Assembly: GCA_003259005.1 (NCBI GenBank)
Contig: QLII01000001.1
Location: 2,310,501 to 2,374,500, forward strand
DNA: 64,000 bases
Source: Spirosoma telluris
GTDB lineage: Bacteria; Bacteroidota; Bacteroidia; Cytophagales; Spirosomataceae
Direction: 5' to 3'
Shown: positions 17,798 through 27,391 of the stretch, in pieces
Layout of the letters: each line of letters starts with the position of its first letter
How positions within the stretch are numbered: position 1 is the first letter of the stretch
Translations under genes and position numbers: made by a program
The notes under the pieces: generated by a model
What the model saw: only the letters and a program-made list of their open reading frames with translations
What the model was told of the DNA's origin: nothing
Databases searched by the model: none

Positions 17798-20035
17798 CTA
17801 GTCTATAGTCTTAAAATCAATCAGGTAAGGCTTGAGTCGATCGCCATTCTCATTGCGAAAACTTGAACCGATCATTAACTGGCAACGCTGATTCGGCTTC
17901 ACCTCAAGTTCAAAGGAGAATGATTTAGCATCCTCCGAAAAGCCTAGTAACCGTTTCACCCTCGCCATGCTTTCTATACCCAAAGGGCCTTTGCCAAAAC
18001 TATAATAGCGGGTATCCATCTTTTGGGAGAAGCGAAGGGTAACCACCGATGTGCTCGTGCTAACTGATTGAGCCCCGTTTTCGAAGGGAGCCATGCCAAT
18101 CACTCTGGGTCGGTAGTCCTCAAAATTCCAGACCGATGGCTGGGCATCTTCAGTAATAGCCCTTCGAGCAAATCCACCTCAATAAAACTGTCGTTGAAAA
18201 CAGTTTGGGTGGCCTTCGCATAATCGGAGGACTTTGCTTTATACGGGTTACGCACGAATGTCTGGGGGTTACGCGCGAATAAGGGGAAGGCCGTACTTTG
18301 GACCTGGATCATGATCCGATGCCCTTTTTTAAAGGTATGGAGCACATCCTGCAACGGAAAATGGACGGCTGTTTTCTGACCAGCGCGGAGTGGCTCAGGC
18401 TTTTCAAAGCTGTTGCGAAACCGGGCGGGCATCATTTCCGAACGAACCATCTGCCAGTAATTACTCAAGGTGACGTTTTTATCGGGCATGTAGGCATGAT
18501 TGGGTTCGTCCAGGGGATATACATCAATCAGTTTGACAAAGAAATCAGCATCTGTACCGGTACTAGCTACGTTAAGATACGCTTTAATTTCCCCTCCCAG
18601 GGTCACATCTTGAGACAATGCACCAGTTTGAAACACCAGAACGTCGGGCCGACGGCCTGCAAAGCGCTGGTCTTCGCTCATGTAATTGTAAGGCGTAAAG
18701 TTCATCGTCGATGTCAAATCCTCGGTGTGGGGCACTGGTTTCATGGGATCGCTGGGGTAAGAGACTGACTCAACCTTTTTAGGGGTTGCCGATCTAATGT
18801 GCCCGCTGCATTTAGGTAAAGCTTTTGCTTATGAATACCAGAAGCGGGCCATTTATCAAACTGATTCCATTTTTTCAGGCCCGTATCAAACATATACGCT
18901 TCCGGTAAACCCGTGCTATTGCCTATGCCCTTCAAAAAATGACGAAAGAATTTGGCTTCAATCTCATTCATATAGAAGCTCGCCAGGCTATCGCCGAAAT
19001 AGAGGTTACTGTGCAGGGTATGGCCGGTCTCATAGGCCCATCCACCGTGACCAAACGGTCCCATGACTAGCGTGTTGTAGGTGCCGGGGCTCTTCTTCTC
19101 AATGGTCTTGTAAAGATTCAGTGGCCCCGACAGGTCTTCGGCATCAAACCAGCCCCCAACGGTCATAACGGCTGTTTTTAGGTTGGGCTGATAGTGCTGG
19201 AGTACAGCTCTTTTTCGCCAGTAGTCGTCATAATTGGGATGATTCACCGTTTCCTGCCAAAAGACGTTATCTTTGTAGTAGGTGTCAGCAAACGTCAGCG
19301 GGCCTTGATCCAGGTAAATTTGGTAGCCATCCCGGACCACTTTAGCCGTATTAACCGACGGGCTATCGTACCAGGCAAAGGTGGTCGTGTCTTTCTTTGG
19401 AACGCCAAACCAGGGAAATAATAAAAAATAACTCTGCAAAAAGGCCCCATTATGATGAAAGTCATCAAAAAAGAAGTCTGAAACGGGTGCCTGCGGGCTG
19501 GATGCTTTCAGGGCGGGATGGTTACTCAGCAGACCGGCTGCTGCGTAAAACCCGGGTAAGACATCCCCCACTGACCCACATTGCCATTATTGTTCGGTAC
19601 GTGCTTGACCAACCAGTCAATGGTGTCAAAGGTATCGGAGCTTTCGTCCACGTCTGTCTTACTTTTGTGAACCGTTACGGGTGTCATGTTGGTAAACTGC
19701 CCTTCACTTTTGTAGCGGCCCCGCACGTCCTGATAAACCATGATATAGCCCTCCTGCATCATCGTCATCGATGGGCCTAAGCCGTTGGGATAACTATCGG
19801 TACCGTAAGGGGCAATGCCATAGCAGGTTCGTTGCAACAGGATTGGATAGGGGTGGGTCGCGGTGGCTAGTTTAGGGGTATAGATAGCCGTAAATAGTTT
19901 GACCCCATCGCGCATGGTAATGTACGTCTCGATTTTGGTATAGTGATCCTGGACTTTATACGCCATTTGCGCGTTTAGACAATGTGGTCCCAAGAGGAGG
20001 CTGAAGACAAGAAGCTTGACAAAAAATTGACTCAT
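17798..20035 (-). CDS. CocE/NonD (X-Pro dipeptidyl-peptidase) hydrolase with C-terminal Ig-like domain
   Basis: About 745 residues with a signal peptide (LLVFSLLLGPHCLNAQ). The N-terminal alpha/beta-hydrolase domain has MRDGVKLFTAIYTPK, YIMVYQDVRGRYKSEG and the nucleophile segment GQWGMSYPGFYAA. The C-terminal jelly-roll includes AYLNVASTGTDADFFVKLID and GHRIMIQVQSTAFPLFARNP, as in CocE-type esterases and X-Pro peptidases. The last about 95 residues (VVTLRFSQKMDTRYYSFGKG, then NQRCQLMIGSSF) resemble a bacterial Ig-like (Big_5) domain. The gene is split into four frames by breaks near 19547-19550 (A-run), about 18780 (A/G-run) and about 18165; repaired, it reads continuously. Probably a periplasmic peptidase or esterase. 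Confidence 0.8.
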
Positions 20036-20629
20036 AGGTAGTTGGTTTGGCTGTTCCTGATTAGCAACTAGTTTGCGCGTCGATAAATCTCCTTACGCTC
20101 GCTAACTAACAGCAGTCAGTTACTAGCCTAAAGGGTGTAGCGATTTCGAGTGGGAACTCCCACTTTGACGAAAGGTTACAGCCTAAACGGATCAATATGT
20201 CCACCAGGGTTTAGGTGGATTAACTGGACAGCACAGTTGCGCTAACCGCGCGCCCTTGCCCAATAGGCGGCCTAGCCGCAGGTCGCTTAAGTAAGCGAGA
20301 ACCTAAAATCGTCTAGACCCTTATAGAACGTCCCATAAAACGCCCATTTCCTGAAGCAGATGAATGAACATTCTATCGTCTCAGAATGGAGCGTTTTTGT
20401 AAGACCGTTGTATAAGCAACATATTCATTCAATATGTCCACCTGCCTGGAGCAAAAATCCACAGCAGTCTGTAAAATCGGACGGCACAGGCCGCCCTGCG
20501 CCGTAGCAGCAACTTTTACGTTTTGTTAATATTCTTTTACTATCCCTCCAACACATCTCAGCACAAAGACTGGTAGGTTTGCAGCCTACCGCATTGGTTG
20601 AAATTCGTTGGTATCAAGAAGGAAAAAGG
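20036..20629. other. Intergenic region between divergent genes
   Basis: 594 bases between the CocE hydrolase (-) and the propeller-YceI lipoprotein (+). The word CAATATGTCCACC occurs twice, near 20192 and 20432, about 240 bases apart in the same orientation, each followed or preceded by GGACGGCACAG-like text, suggesting an old tandem duplication. One copy of the short motif repeat lies at 20364-20402. I see no gene. Confidence 0.5.
20364..20402 (+). repeat. Short motif repeat copy 4
   Basis: CGTCTCA-GAAT-GGAG-CGTTT at 20377-20396. From the ATG at 20364 it reads MNILSSQNGAFL and stops. It lies 228 bases upstream of the propeller-YceI gene. Confidence 0.4.
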
Positions 20630-22276
20630 ATGAACTACTCCCGCGTATATGCTTTGTTCTTACTGTCTGTTTTTCTCACTTCCTGCAGGCAAAACCAAAC
20701 AAACGTACCAAAAGACAATATCAAGTCCGAAATTAAAGACATTGGGCCCAACATAATGGTTCGTAATATAAAGAAAGGCAGAAATGGCACCATTTTGATT
20801 GCTGGCCCGAACAACTCATCATTTGGTGATGTTTTTCGATACGACCCTTCCAAGGCCGGGGAAAAATCGTTTACTAATCTTTCAAGTAAAATAGGTTCGC
20901 ACATATTCTGGGATGTCCTGGAAGATCGACGAGGAAACCTTTGGTTCACTACTACTGATTCAGGCGTTTATAATTACAATGGGAAAACCATTCAACATTT
21001 CACTACCACGGAGGGACTTGCCAATAATCGAGTTACGTCTGTTTATGAAGATAAAGCTGGCAGTATTTGGTTCGGCACTGAAGGTGGACTAAGTCGTTAC
21101 GACGGGAAAATGTTTCGAAATTTTACCTCTCCGAACACCCCGCTTTTTTATAAAGAAGGGCATTGGAATAATGATATTCATACAATCCTTGAAGATAAAA
21201 CCGGGAAACTGTGGATTGGTACAAGGGGCGACGCCTTTGTTTATGACGGAAAAAAATTTACCACGCTAATCCATAAAGGAGAACCCTTTCTCGACGTTTG
21301 GGCTATAATGGAAGATAGAAAAGGGACTATTTGGCTCAGCGGTTACAATGGCTTTAAAGTAGGCCGGACTGGTGGCCTCTATCGCTATGACGGCAGTACC
21401 TTTACGAAGGTATCGGAGAGAGGTGCTTATGCGATAATCCAGGATAAAAAAGGAAACATCTGGACTACTGGTCCAGTAAATCCTGCTAATTGGACTGTCC
21501 AGGCACTTTCCCGTTATGATGCAGGGTCCTTATATAGTAATGAGCCCTTGGTAACCGAAATTAGGTCAGGGAAGTCTTTTCTGGGACTTTCGGAAGCTAA
21601 CGATGGCAGTATTTGGTTTGGCGATGCGACCGGGGTGTATCGGTATGATGGAAAGACCATCACGGACTTTTATAATAAAGAAGGTCAGAAAAAATATATC
21701 ATCGATACGAAGCAAAGTGTTGTCGTATGGCAAGGTTCTATGTTGCTTGGTGGATGGGAAGGTACTAAGTTTCTTGGCGATGGTTCCAACACAGGGGACG
21801 TCGATCTAGTAAAAGGAGAATTGTTGATCGAAAACCGTCATCTAATGGGTGGTGCAGTTGAAGTCGATATGAATACAATTGAACAAAAATTTGATGATCA
21901 ACGTCAACACAATAAATTACCGCCATTTTTTGACGTCAAAAAATTCCCTGTTTCAACCTTCGTAATTACGAAGGTTGAAACAGGGAATGATGGAAATACA
22001 AAAGTTCCAAATGATGGAAGTATAAAAGTTACAACTGAAGGAAATATAAAAGTTACAGGGAATCTGACCATGGAAGGTATCACAAAGGCAGTTACTTTTC
22101 CAGCCAAAATGCATTTTAAGGACGGAATGGACGGAACTGTCGAGGTGAATGGCACGCTGATCCTTGATCGAACAGATTGGGGTATCGATTATGGATCAGA
22201 AAAGCACTTTTATCAGTCTGGTGATGCAATTTTGGACGACGTTAAATTCTTTATGAAAATCGTAGCAAAAAAATAA
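20630..22276 (+). CDS. Lipoprotein: Reg_prop beta-propeller fused to YceI domain
   Basis: 548 residues from the ATG at 20630, chosen because it starts a lipoprotein signal (LFLLSVFLTSC, Cys near 20). Residues about 40-360 are repeated propeller blades of the two-component regulator type (RRGNLWFTTTDSGVYNYNGK, KAGSIWFGTEGGLSRYDGK, KTGKLWIGTRGDAFVYDGK). Residues about 365-548 are a YceI-like lipocalin-fold domain: YIIDTKQSVVVWQGS, NKLPPFFDVKKFPVSTFVIT, NLTMEGITKAVTFPAKM, DRTDWGIDYGS. YceI domains bind isoprenoids or other amphiphiles. This fusion suggests a periplasmic sensor or carrier; function unknown. A perfect 46-base palindrome and short tandem repeats lie inside the YceI part. Confidence 0.8.
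   Translation: MNYSRVYALFLLSVFLTSCRQNQTNVPKDNIKSEIKDIGPNIMVRNIKKGRNGTILIAGPNNSSFGDVFRYDPSKAGEKSFTNLSSKIGSHIFWDVLEDRRGNLWFTTTDSGVYNYNGKTIQHFTTTEGLANNRVTSVYEDKAGSIWFGTEGGLSRYDGKMFRNFTSPNTPLFYKEGHWNNDIHTILEDKTGKLWIGTRGDAFVYDGKKFTTLIHKGEPFLDVWAIMEDRKGTIWLSGYNGFKVGRTGGLYRYDGSTFTKVSERGAYAIIQDKKGNIWTTGPVNPANWTVQALSRYDAGSLYSNEPLVTEIRSGKSFLGLSEANDGSIWFGDATGVYRYDGKTITDFYNKEGQKKYIIDTKQSVVVWQGSMLLGGWEGTKFLGDGSNTGDVDLVKGELLIENRHLMGGAVEVDMNTIEQKFDDQRQHNKLPPFFDVKKFPVSTFVITKVETGNDGNTKVPNDGSIKVTTEGNIKVTGNLTMEGITKAVTFPAKMHFKDGMDGTVEVNGTLILDRTDWGIDYGSEKHFYQSGDAILDDVKFFMKIVAKK
21943..21988. repeat. Perfect 46-base palindrome inside a coding region
   Basis: The 23 bases before the centre (21965/21966) are exactly complementary to the 23 after it, with no loop; the centre is CGTAATTACG. 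It encodes KFPVSTFVITKVETGN of the YceI domain. Just after it (about 21985-22060) three imperfect copies of a 24-base unit encode GNTKVPND, GSIKVTTE, GNIKVTG. Confidence 0.9.
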
Positions 22277-22429
22277 ATAGTTATAGCTGTTTCTCAAAAC
22301 GCCCGTTCGTCCAAGACTGCGTAAGACCTTACAAGAGGCCGTATCTTTTTAGATACCAGAATCTCAAAGTGCCAGTATCTATGGATCGTTTTTACATGTA
22401 TAGTTGAGTTTGTAGAACACTCAGCAAGG

Positions 22430-22800
22430 TTATTTACTGGGCGGATCATTACTCAAATCGTTGTCTGGCAAAGTGGGCATCCCGGGAAAGGTTTCCAAGC
22501 CCGTATGCCTGAGCCTGGTGTTATCCCCTTCACCAACTGTTCGAAAGCCACTTCAGAACGACCCCTATAATCCTTATACGCCCAGATATGTGCTAATTTT
22601 TGGCCTTCCACCACCTGGGTAACTGTCCATTCCTTTTGATAGGCCGAACCATCATCGCTAAAGCCTAACGCAAAGCCAACAATCGGTTTGCATGGCTGCA
22701 CTTAGGCTAAATACCATTCTTTCAGGGCTACCCTTGCGGTTAGTGATCGCCAAAGACGGTCGTAGGCCCATCGAAAACACGGTCAATAACAAGTAAAGTC
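22430..22800 (-). pseudogene. AHSA1/SRPBCC domain protein, broken
   Basis: Read on the minus strand in shifting frames it gives VIDRVFDG, DRLWRSLTARVALKEWYLA, then FALGFSDDGSAYQKEWTVTQ, KLAHIWAYKDYRGRSEVAFE and GEGDNTRLRHTGLETFP, ending PPSK at 22430. The order matches an AHSA1-type START/SRPBCC protein (about 150 residues). At least three breaks and one in-frame stop separate the pieces, too many for a single miscall, so I call it a pseudogene, although some breaks could be errors. Confidence 0.6.
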
Positions 22801-22824
22801 CTCAGCCTAGTGCTTTACCCAAAT

Positions 22825-23047
22825 AGATTCTATTGTTTCTCGGGGCGGCATCGGCCCGCAACGGCGGACCGTGTCCGACGCCCGCGCGGTTGATTCTTTT
22901 AGGTCTACTATATTGAAAATCAATAGCAAAAGATTCTTGGGGCCGCCCGCTCGGTAGTTTCTTTAGATTCTATTGATGCTGATAGCCAGTATTTTACTTG
23001 TCAAAAGAAACTACCGAGCGGGCGGCCCTGAGAATCCACTAGAATCT
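22825..23047. mobile_element. MITE-like element with AGATTCT ends and nested inverted repeats
   Basis: It begins AGATTCTATTGTTTCTCGGG and its other end, read inward on the opposite strand, begins AGATTCTAGTGGATTCTCAGG, giving imperfect terminal inverted repeats. Inside, a perfect 25-bp inverted repeat (22940-22964 and 23004-23028, core GCCGCCCGCTCGGTAG) brackets a 39-base loop that again contains AGATTCTATTG. The GC-rich arms contrast with the AT-rich flanks. No coding capacity. A related AGATTCT-bounded element lies at 42043-42122. Confidence 0.55.
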
Positions 23048-23150
23048 AGTTTGCCAAAGCACGAGGATAAAGTAAGCCATATTGGTATACAGAGTGATTA
23101 GAAATGATCATTTTTTTACTTTTATGAAGAGTAACTACAGTCAATCCATA

Positions 23151-23744
23151 ATGGCAAAACTCATCGCAATCATGTCCATGTCCCTGGACGGCTACGTCGC
23201 CGATAAGAAGGATGGTGTAGCCGAGGTGTTTGATTGGTACTTCTCAGGCGAGGTGGAATTCGAGGCTGGTGGCGCTGATGCCATGACCTTTCACCTATCT
23301 CCTCCCAGTGCCCAGCATTACAAACGTCTTGTCCATGAATTGGGCGCGGTATTAACCGGTAGACGTACCTTCGAGGTTGCCCAGGGATGGGGTGGGAATC
23401 ATGGGTGGGGACCCGCCTTCGTCCTGACCCACGCTATTCCTGATGGCTGGCCAAAGCCGAACTCGACGGTACACTTCGTGACGGATGGTCTGGAATCGGC
23501 CGTCAAACAAGCGAAAGCTGCGGCCGCTGGCAAGGCCGTTGGGGTTCATGGTGCGGATACCATCCAACAATGCCTGAACGCGGGTTTACTCGATGAACTA
23601 CAGATTGATGTGGCAGCCGTTCTTCTGGGGTCTGGCATTCGGCTTTTCGACCAGCTGGCCAACACTCCGTATAGGCTTGGCACCCCAACTGTCATCTCGG
23701 GGATTGGCGTCACTCATCTGCGGTATCCTGTTTTGGGTAATTAA
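23151..23744 (+). CDS. Dihydrofolate reductase family protein (RibD C-terminal type)
   Basis: 197 residues from the ATG at 23151 (MAKLIAIMSMSLDGYVADKK). An in-frame ATG at 23124 would add nine residues. The fold is that of the RibD C-terminal/DHFR-like reductases: the SLDGYVA motif at the N-terminus, LTGRRTFEVAQGWGG near 65-80, VHGADTIQQCLNAGLLDELQ near 140-160, and a C-terminal LGSGIRLFDQL. The family uses NADPH; the substrates of these stand-alone proteins are mostly unknown. It lies just after the AGATTCT element and has no operon partner. Confidence 0.88.
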   Translation: MAKLIAIMSMSLDGYVADKKDGVAEVFDWYFSGEVEFEAGGADAMTFHLSPPSAQHYKRLVHELGAVLTGRRTFEVAQGWGGNHGWGPAFVLTHAIPDGWPKPNSTVHFVTDGLESAVKQAKAAAAGKAVGVHGADTIQQCLNAGLLDELQIDVAAVLLGSGIRLFDQLANTPYRLGTPTVISGIGVTHLRYPVLGN

Positions 23745-23777
23745 GCGAGCTAATCACCTTGTTTTTGACCTTCATAC

Positions 23778-23840
23778 ATGAAACTTACTTCGTCTCACAC
23801 AGGAGCGTTTGGTGAGAGTTTTAAGAAGCTATTCAACTAG
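23778..23840 (+). repeat. Short motif repeat copy 5
   Basis: CGTCTCA-CACA-GGAG-CGTTT at 23791-23810. From the ATG at 23778 it reads MKLTSSHTGAFGESF followed by KKLFN and a stop, the longest of the five frames (20 codons). TCTCAC and GTGAGA (23793-23798 and 23811-23816) can pair perfectly, with GGAG in the loop. Confidence 0.45.
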
Positions 23841-23875
23841 GAAACGGAGTTAAGCCAAATTCTGGAAGCATTCTA

Positions 23876-24154
23876 TTACTTCTTCTCCAGCAATTGGTGG
23901 ACTAGCTTCTCCAACTGGTCAATTTTATACTGCTGCTCATCAAGCTGGGCCTGCTGCTGTTGATTGATTTTCTCCTGGCCAACTGAATACAACGTTAATT
24001 CTTCCACTTTCGCCAGTAATAGGGCATTCATTCTGACTAAATCAACTCCTTCTTTGGCGATTTGCTCGGCTGAGGGAACACCGGGTAAATGATGAATGGC
24101 TGTCCCATCATGAACCCCTTCGTCGGCCTGAGCATTATAGCACATTGTCATCAC
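23876..24154 (-). CDS. Coiled-coil C-terminal fragment, function unknown
   Basis: 92 residues. The last two thirds are a predicted coiled coil (VDLVRMNALLLAKVEELTLY, QQQQAQLDEQQYKIDQLEKL, VHQLLEKK). In Bacteroidota this kind of tail usually closes much larger secreted proteins with an intramolecular-chaperone-like or trimerising end. No signal peptide or partner domain is seen upstream, so it is probably a remnant 3' end, possibly translated. Bases 24155-24424 on the other side contain no gene I can support. Confidence 0.45.
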   Translation of the reverse strand: MMTMCYNAQADEGVHDGTAIHHLPGVPSAEQIAKEGVDLVRMNALLLAKVEELTLYSVGQEKINQQQQAQLDEQQYKIDQLEKLVHQLLEKK

Positions 24155-24424
24155 TGGTGGTGATGGCTCTACCGGATAGAGAGGTGTTTGGTAAACTCTT
24201 TACTCATTTTTTCTTTTTTGTACTTCATGTGTAAAGGACCCTACACGGGTAGATTGTTAATGCTACAAGGTTTCACTGCCTGCTATTTCTGTGCGGTGTT
24301 AGAAGACAGATAGACTTGACTATACTTAATCCCCTGATTAATCTAGCTATAAAAAGTACCAGAAAGTGCTGACTCAACGTAGACCATACAAACCCTAATT
24401 TTCCTGAACTAATCCCCTCAACTC

Positions 24425-26523
24425 CTATCCTTTCATAAATCGTACTAAGCCAACTTCTACTAACAAAAAGGCTAGTGCCGCTAGTAGAAAGTATTTCCAA
24501 AGGCTTTTACCCAGGTTTTCCTGTTCCAGGACCTGTACAAAATCGCCATCCTGAATGCTGTCGAACACTTCGACATTTGGCTGACTGGCGAAAGCACGGC
24601 GTAATTCATCGGCCGAATAAAAATCCATTGCCGACTCCTGATTTCCGTGGTTAAACGCCAACAATCGTTCTGTTTTACCTTCACTGTTCTGTAGGGCGTA
24701 ATAGCCCGCTTCTACTTCCTGACCGGCCGCCAGTTCATTACTTTTAGGCATTTCAAGGAGAAGTTGATTGCCCACTACGCGCTGAATGGGAATAATCTCC
24801 AGTTTGTCGCGCTTCAGCTTATACACTGATCGTTCGGATGGATTATTAACGGGGATGGTCAACAAATTATCATCGAACGAGTAGGCCGTCCGCTGTGCCC
24901 GAACACTTAGCGCAGCCATCTTATACATGACCGGAACGAACAAGGCATGTTCGGCCAGATTACCATACGCAGACGACAGCGGACTAGCGAGTATATAAAC
25001 AGTACCCATTGATGACCCGCCACCCACTCTTGACTGCGTTAGCAATGGGCTACCATCGCGCAACGTTAATAGGCGATCTCCCGCACTCCATCGCCAGACC
25101 GGGGCCACCGTTGGCATATTCAGTGGTTCTGACTGATAACTCTGCTGGAACACATCACGGAAGAAAGGGGTACGGCGGTCAGGATCGGCTACCGGTACAG
25201 AAGATGGGGTTGTACCCGACGAGGTACTAATTTGAATAGTACCAATACCTAAAGCTCGCAAAAATGGCTCATACGAAGTCCCGTTTGGCACAGCAGGCGG
25301 AATAATCGTTAAACTACCACCCTGCCTTACAAAGCGTTCCAGTTCAGTGCGTAACGTACCGTTAATGTCGGTAACACCTTCCAGAATCACCAAATCAGTT
25401 TCTTTTAGCTGCCCAACGTCGAAATTCTGTGCATTGAAACTCCTGCGCACAAACAGGCTATCATTCGAATAAACCGCATCCACATAGCCCGTTGGCCGTC
25501 CTGCCGGGGCTGCCTGCTGTTCGTACAAATGTAGCACCCGAACAGCAGGCGAGGCTTCGATCACGAAAAAATACTGGTTATCGAATGTGATCGGGTAATC
25601 TTCAAAAACAATCCGGCCCCTATGGTAGCCTTTTGAAGTTACATTGAAATTAAGTGAAACCGTTGCCGAACCACCCGGCGGCAACACGGCCGAAGCCGTA
25701 GAGGTTTGGGCATCATCTAAGTACAGGCGTATTGGAAGATTTTTGACATTTTCCCGTCCCGCGTTATTGAGCTTCACATTAATGCTGTTATTCTGCATTT
25801 CCCGGATAAGGGGGTACTCAGCCAAACCGAATCGACATACACGTTCTTCGTTGACTGGGCATCCAGGGGGACAATAAACAGCCGATCCGTCGTGTCGATC
25901 TTCAGCCGGGACAAATCACCTGCGGTGCTTTTCTGAAAATCTGAAAACCAGAACAGCTGATTGCGTCCACCTGGATTGAGTGAACTCAACAAATTACGTT
26001 GCCGCCGATAAACTGCTTCGAGCGAGCGGGGCGTATGGGCAAAGCGAATAGAGGTAACCCGGTCACGCACCGATTCGGCAGTTCCGGCCTGCTGCTCTGC
26101 CGCCGAAAAATCGTTGGTAAGTAACTGGAGCGAGGACGCATTACGAAACAACGTGAGTAGTTCATCCAATTTACCGGTGGCAATGTCTAAATAGCGTTTC
26201 GTGTTACGCTCATTCTGCATACTGAATGAGTTATCGACATACAAACTGGTAACGCCCTGCCGCGACAGGCCTAATTTATTTTTGCTGGGAATAAAGGGTT
26301 GTGCAAAAGCCAGCACCAGGCACGCCAGAAACAAACAACGGCATGCCAGAATGAGCCAGTGTTTCAGCCGCCGAAACGATTTGGTTTCGGTTTGAACGCT
26401 CCGGAGCAGCGCCACATTCGTGAAAAATACCCGCCGTGTCCGCCGGAAATTAAACAGGTGAATGGCAATCGGAACCGAAACGGCCATCAGGCCAACTAAG
26501 AAGGAAGGATAAAGAAAATTCAT
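24425..26523 (-). CDS. BatA-like membrane protein with vWA-type domain
   Basis: About 699 residues. The N-terminal aerotolerance (BatA) domain starts MNFLYPSFLVGLMAVSVPIA and has two membrane helices. It is followed by a vWA-like segment with a MIDAS-type DNSFSMQ near residue 100. The middle and C-terminal part is periplasmic (FVIEASPAVRVLHLYEQQ, LVILEGVTDINGTLRTELER), with a last helix at the C-terminus (FLLAALAFLLVEVGLVRFM). The frame breaks at GGGGG 25810-25814; one more base gives VWLSTPLIREMQNN. BatA-like proteins form membrane complexes often linked to MoxR ATPases, but none is adjacent here. Confidence 0.82.
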
Positions 26524-26686
26524 TCAGGCAAAATCATGAAGAGTCAGGGATTGTCAGATAATTGTCAGATAATTGTCAACACTTGCAGGCGCTTTCACCT
26601 GACTCTACTTGACTAATCTGGACTATTTCCTGACCACACTATAAGTAACGACCTGCTATAGGTCTTTCGTTTCTTTAGTCCCTAAG

Positions 26687-27391
26687 TTAGTCAGGGATTG
26701 TGATTTCGTAAAATGCTGTTTTGGTTTGCAATACATCGGTATAGGTAATTGATCCTTGCTCGTCTCCTATTGTTATAAACTTGTCGATGGGCGTATGTCC
26801 AACAACTTGATAAAAACCAGCCAGATAGTCCACTTTCGTTTCCGAACGATCGGCCCAGATTGGCCCACTGAAGGGATCGTGCCCTCCTCGTCTGGAGCTG
26901 ACGTCGAATAGCAGATTCTGCCCCTGAATCGACTCATTATGAACTTCATTCAATAATCTGGCCAGATTATAGGTAGGCGTACTTGGAAGTGCTTCATTTC
27001 CCGTATTCTTCAGGAATCGATTTAGCCACTTATTCGTAACTCCAGCATGTGTGAACAAGTACAACCCATGCTGGTATGCCATCTGAAACTGACTTTTATG
27101 TTTGATAAACAAGTCCGTCAAATCAGATTGCGCCCACGCCCGAAACCCAGAACAGCGGTAGTTCGGAAAGTGCAGGTATTGCGCATCGTGGTTTCCAATA
27201 AGTAATACAAACTTCTCTGGCTGCTTGATTTTCAGTTGAATGATCTCATTCAGATTTGTATAAATTGTCTCGTCGTCAACAATGTAACTGTCTGTATAAT
27301 CACCGAGAAAAATGACTCGGTCGTATAGAGTAAGGTTAGCTTCCTTCCAGACGGTTCGTCCGTGCAGGTCGCTGATGGTAAGGAATTTCAT
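26687..27391 (-). CDS. Calcineurin-like metallophosphatase
   Basis: 234 residues. Metal-binding motifs of the metallophosphatase superfamily are clear: DLHGR (D-x-H) near residue 8, GDYTDS (GDxxD) near 31, GNHDAQ (GNHD) near 66, a later His in THAGV near 114, and GHTPID near 198. The compact diesterase/phosphatase core has no added domains. The ATG overlaps the stop of the upstream polytopic membrane protein by four bases (ATGA), so the two are translated together and may act together. Substrate unknown; small nucleotides or phosphoproteins are possible. Confidence 0.88.
   Translation of the reverse strand: MKFLTISDLHGRTVWKEANLTLYDRVIFLGDYTDSYIVDDETIYTNLNEIIQLKIKQPEKFVLLIGNHDAQYLHFPNYRCSGFRAWAQSDLTDLFIKHKSQFQMAYQHGLYLFTHAGVTNKWLNRFLKNTGNEALPSTPTYNLARLLNEVHNESIQGQNLLFDVSSRRGGHDPFSGPIWADRSETKVDYLAGFYQVVGHTPIDKFITIGDEQGSITYTDVLQTKTAFYEITIPD

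Noticed and set aside
20650-22276. Possible hybrid two-component sensor because of the Reg_prop blades
   Set aside because: No histidine kinase, receiver or HTH segment is present; the C-terminus is YceI-like.
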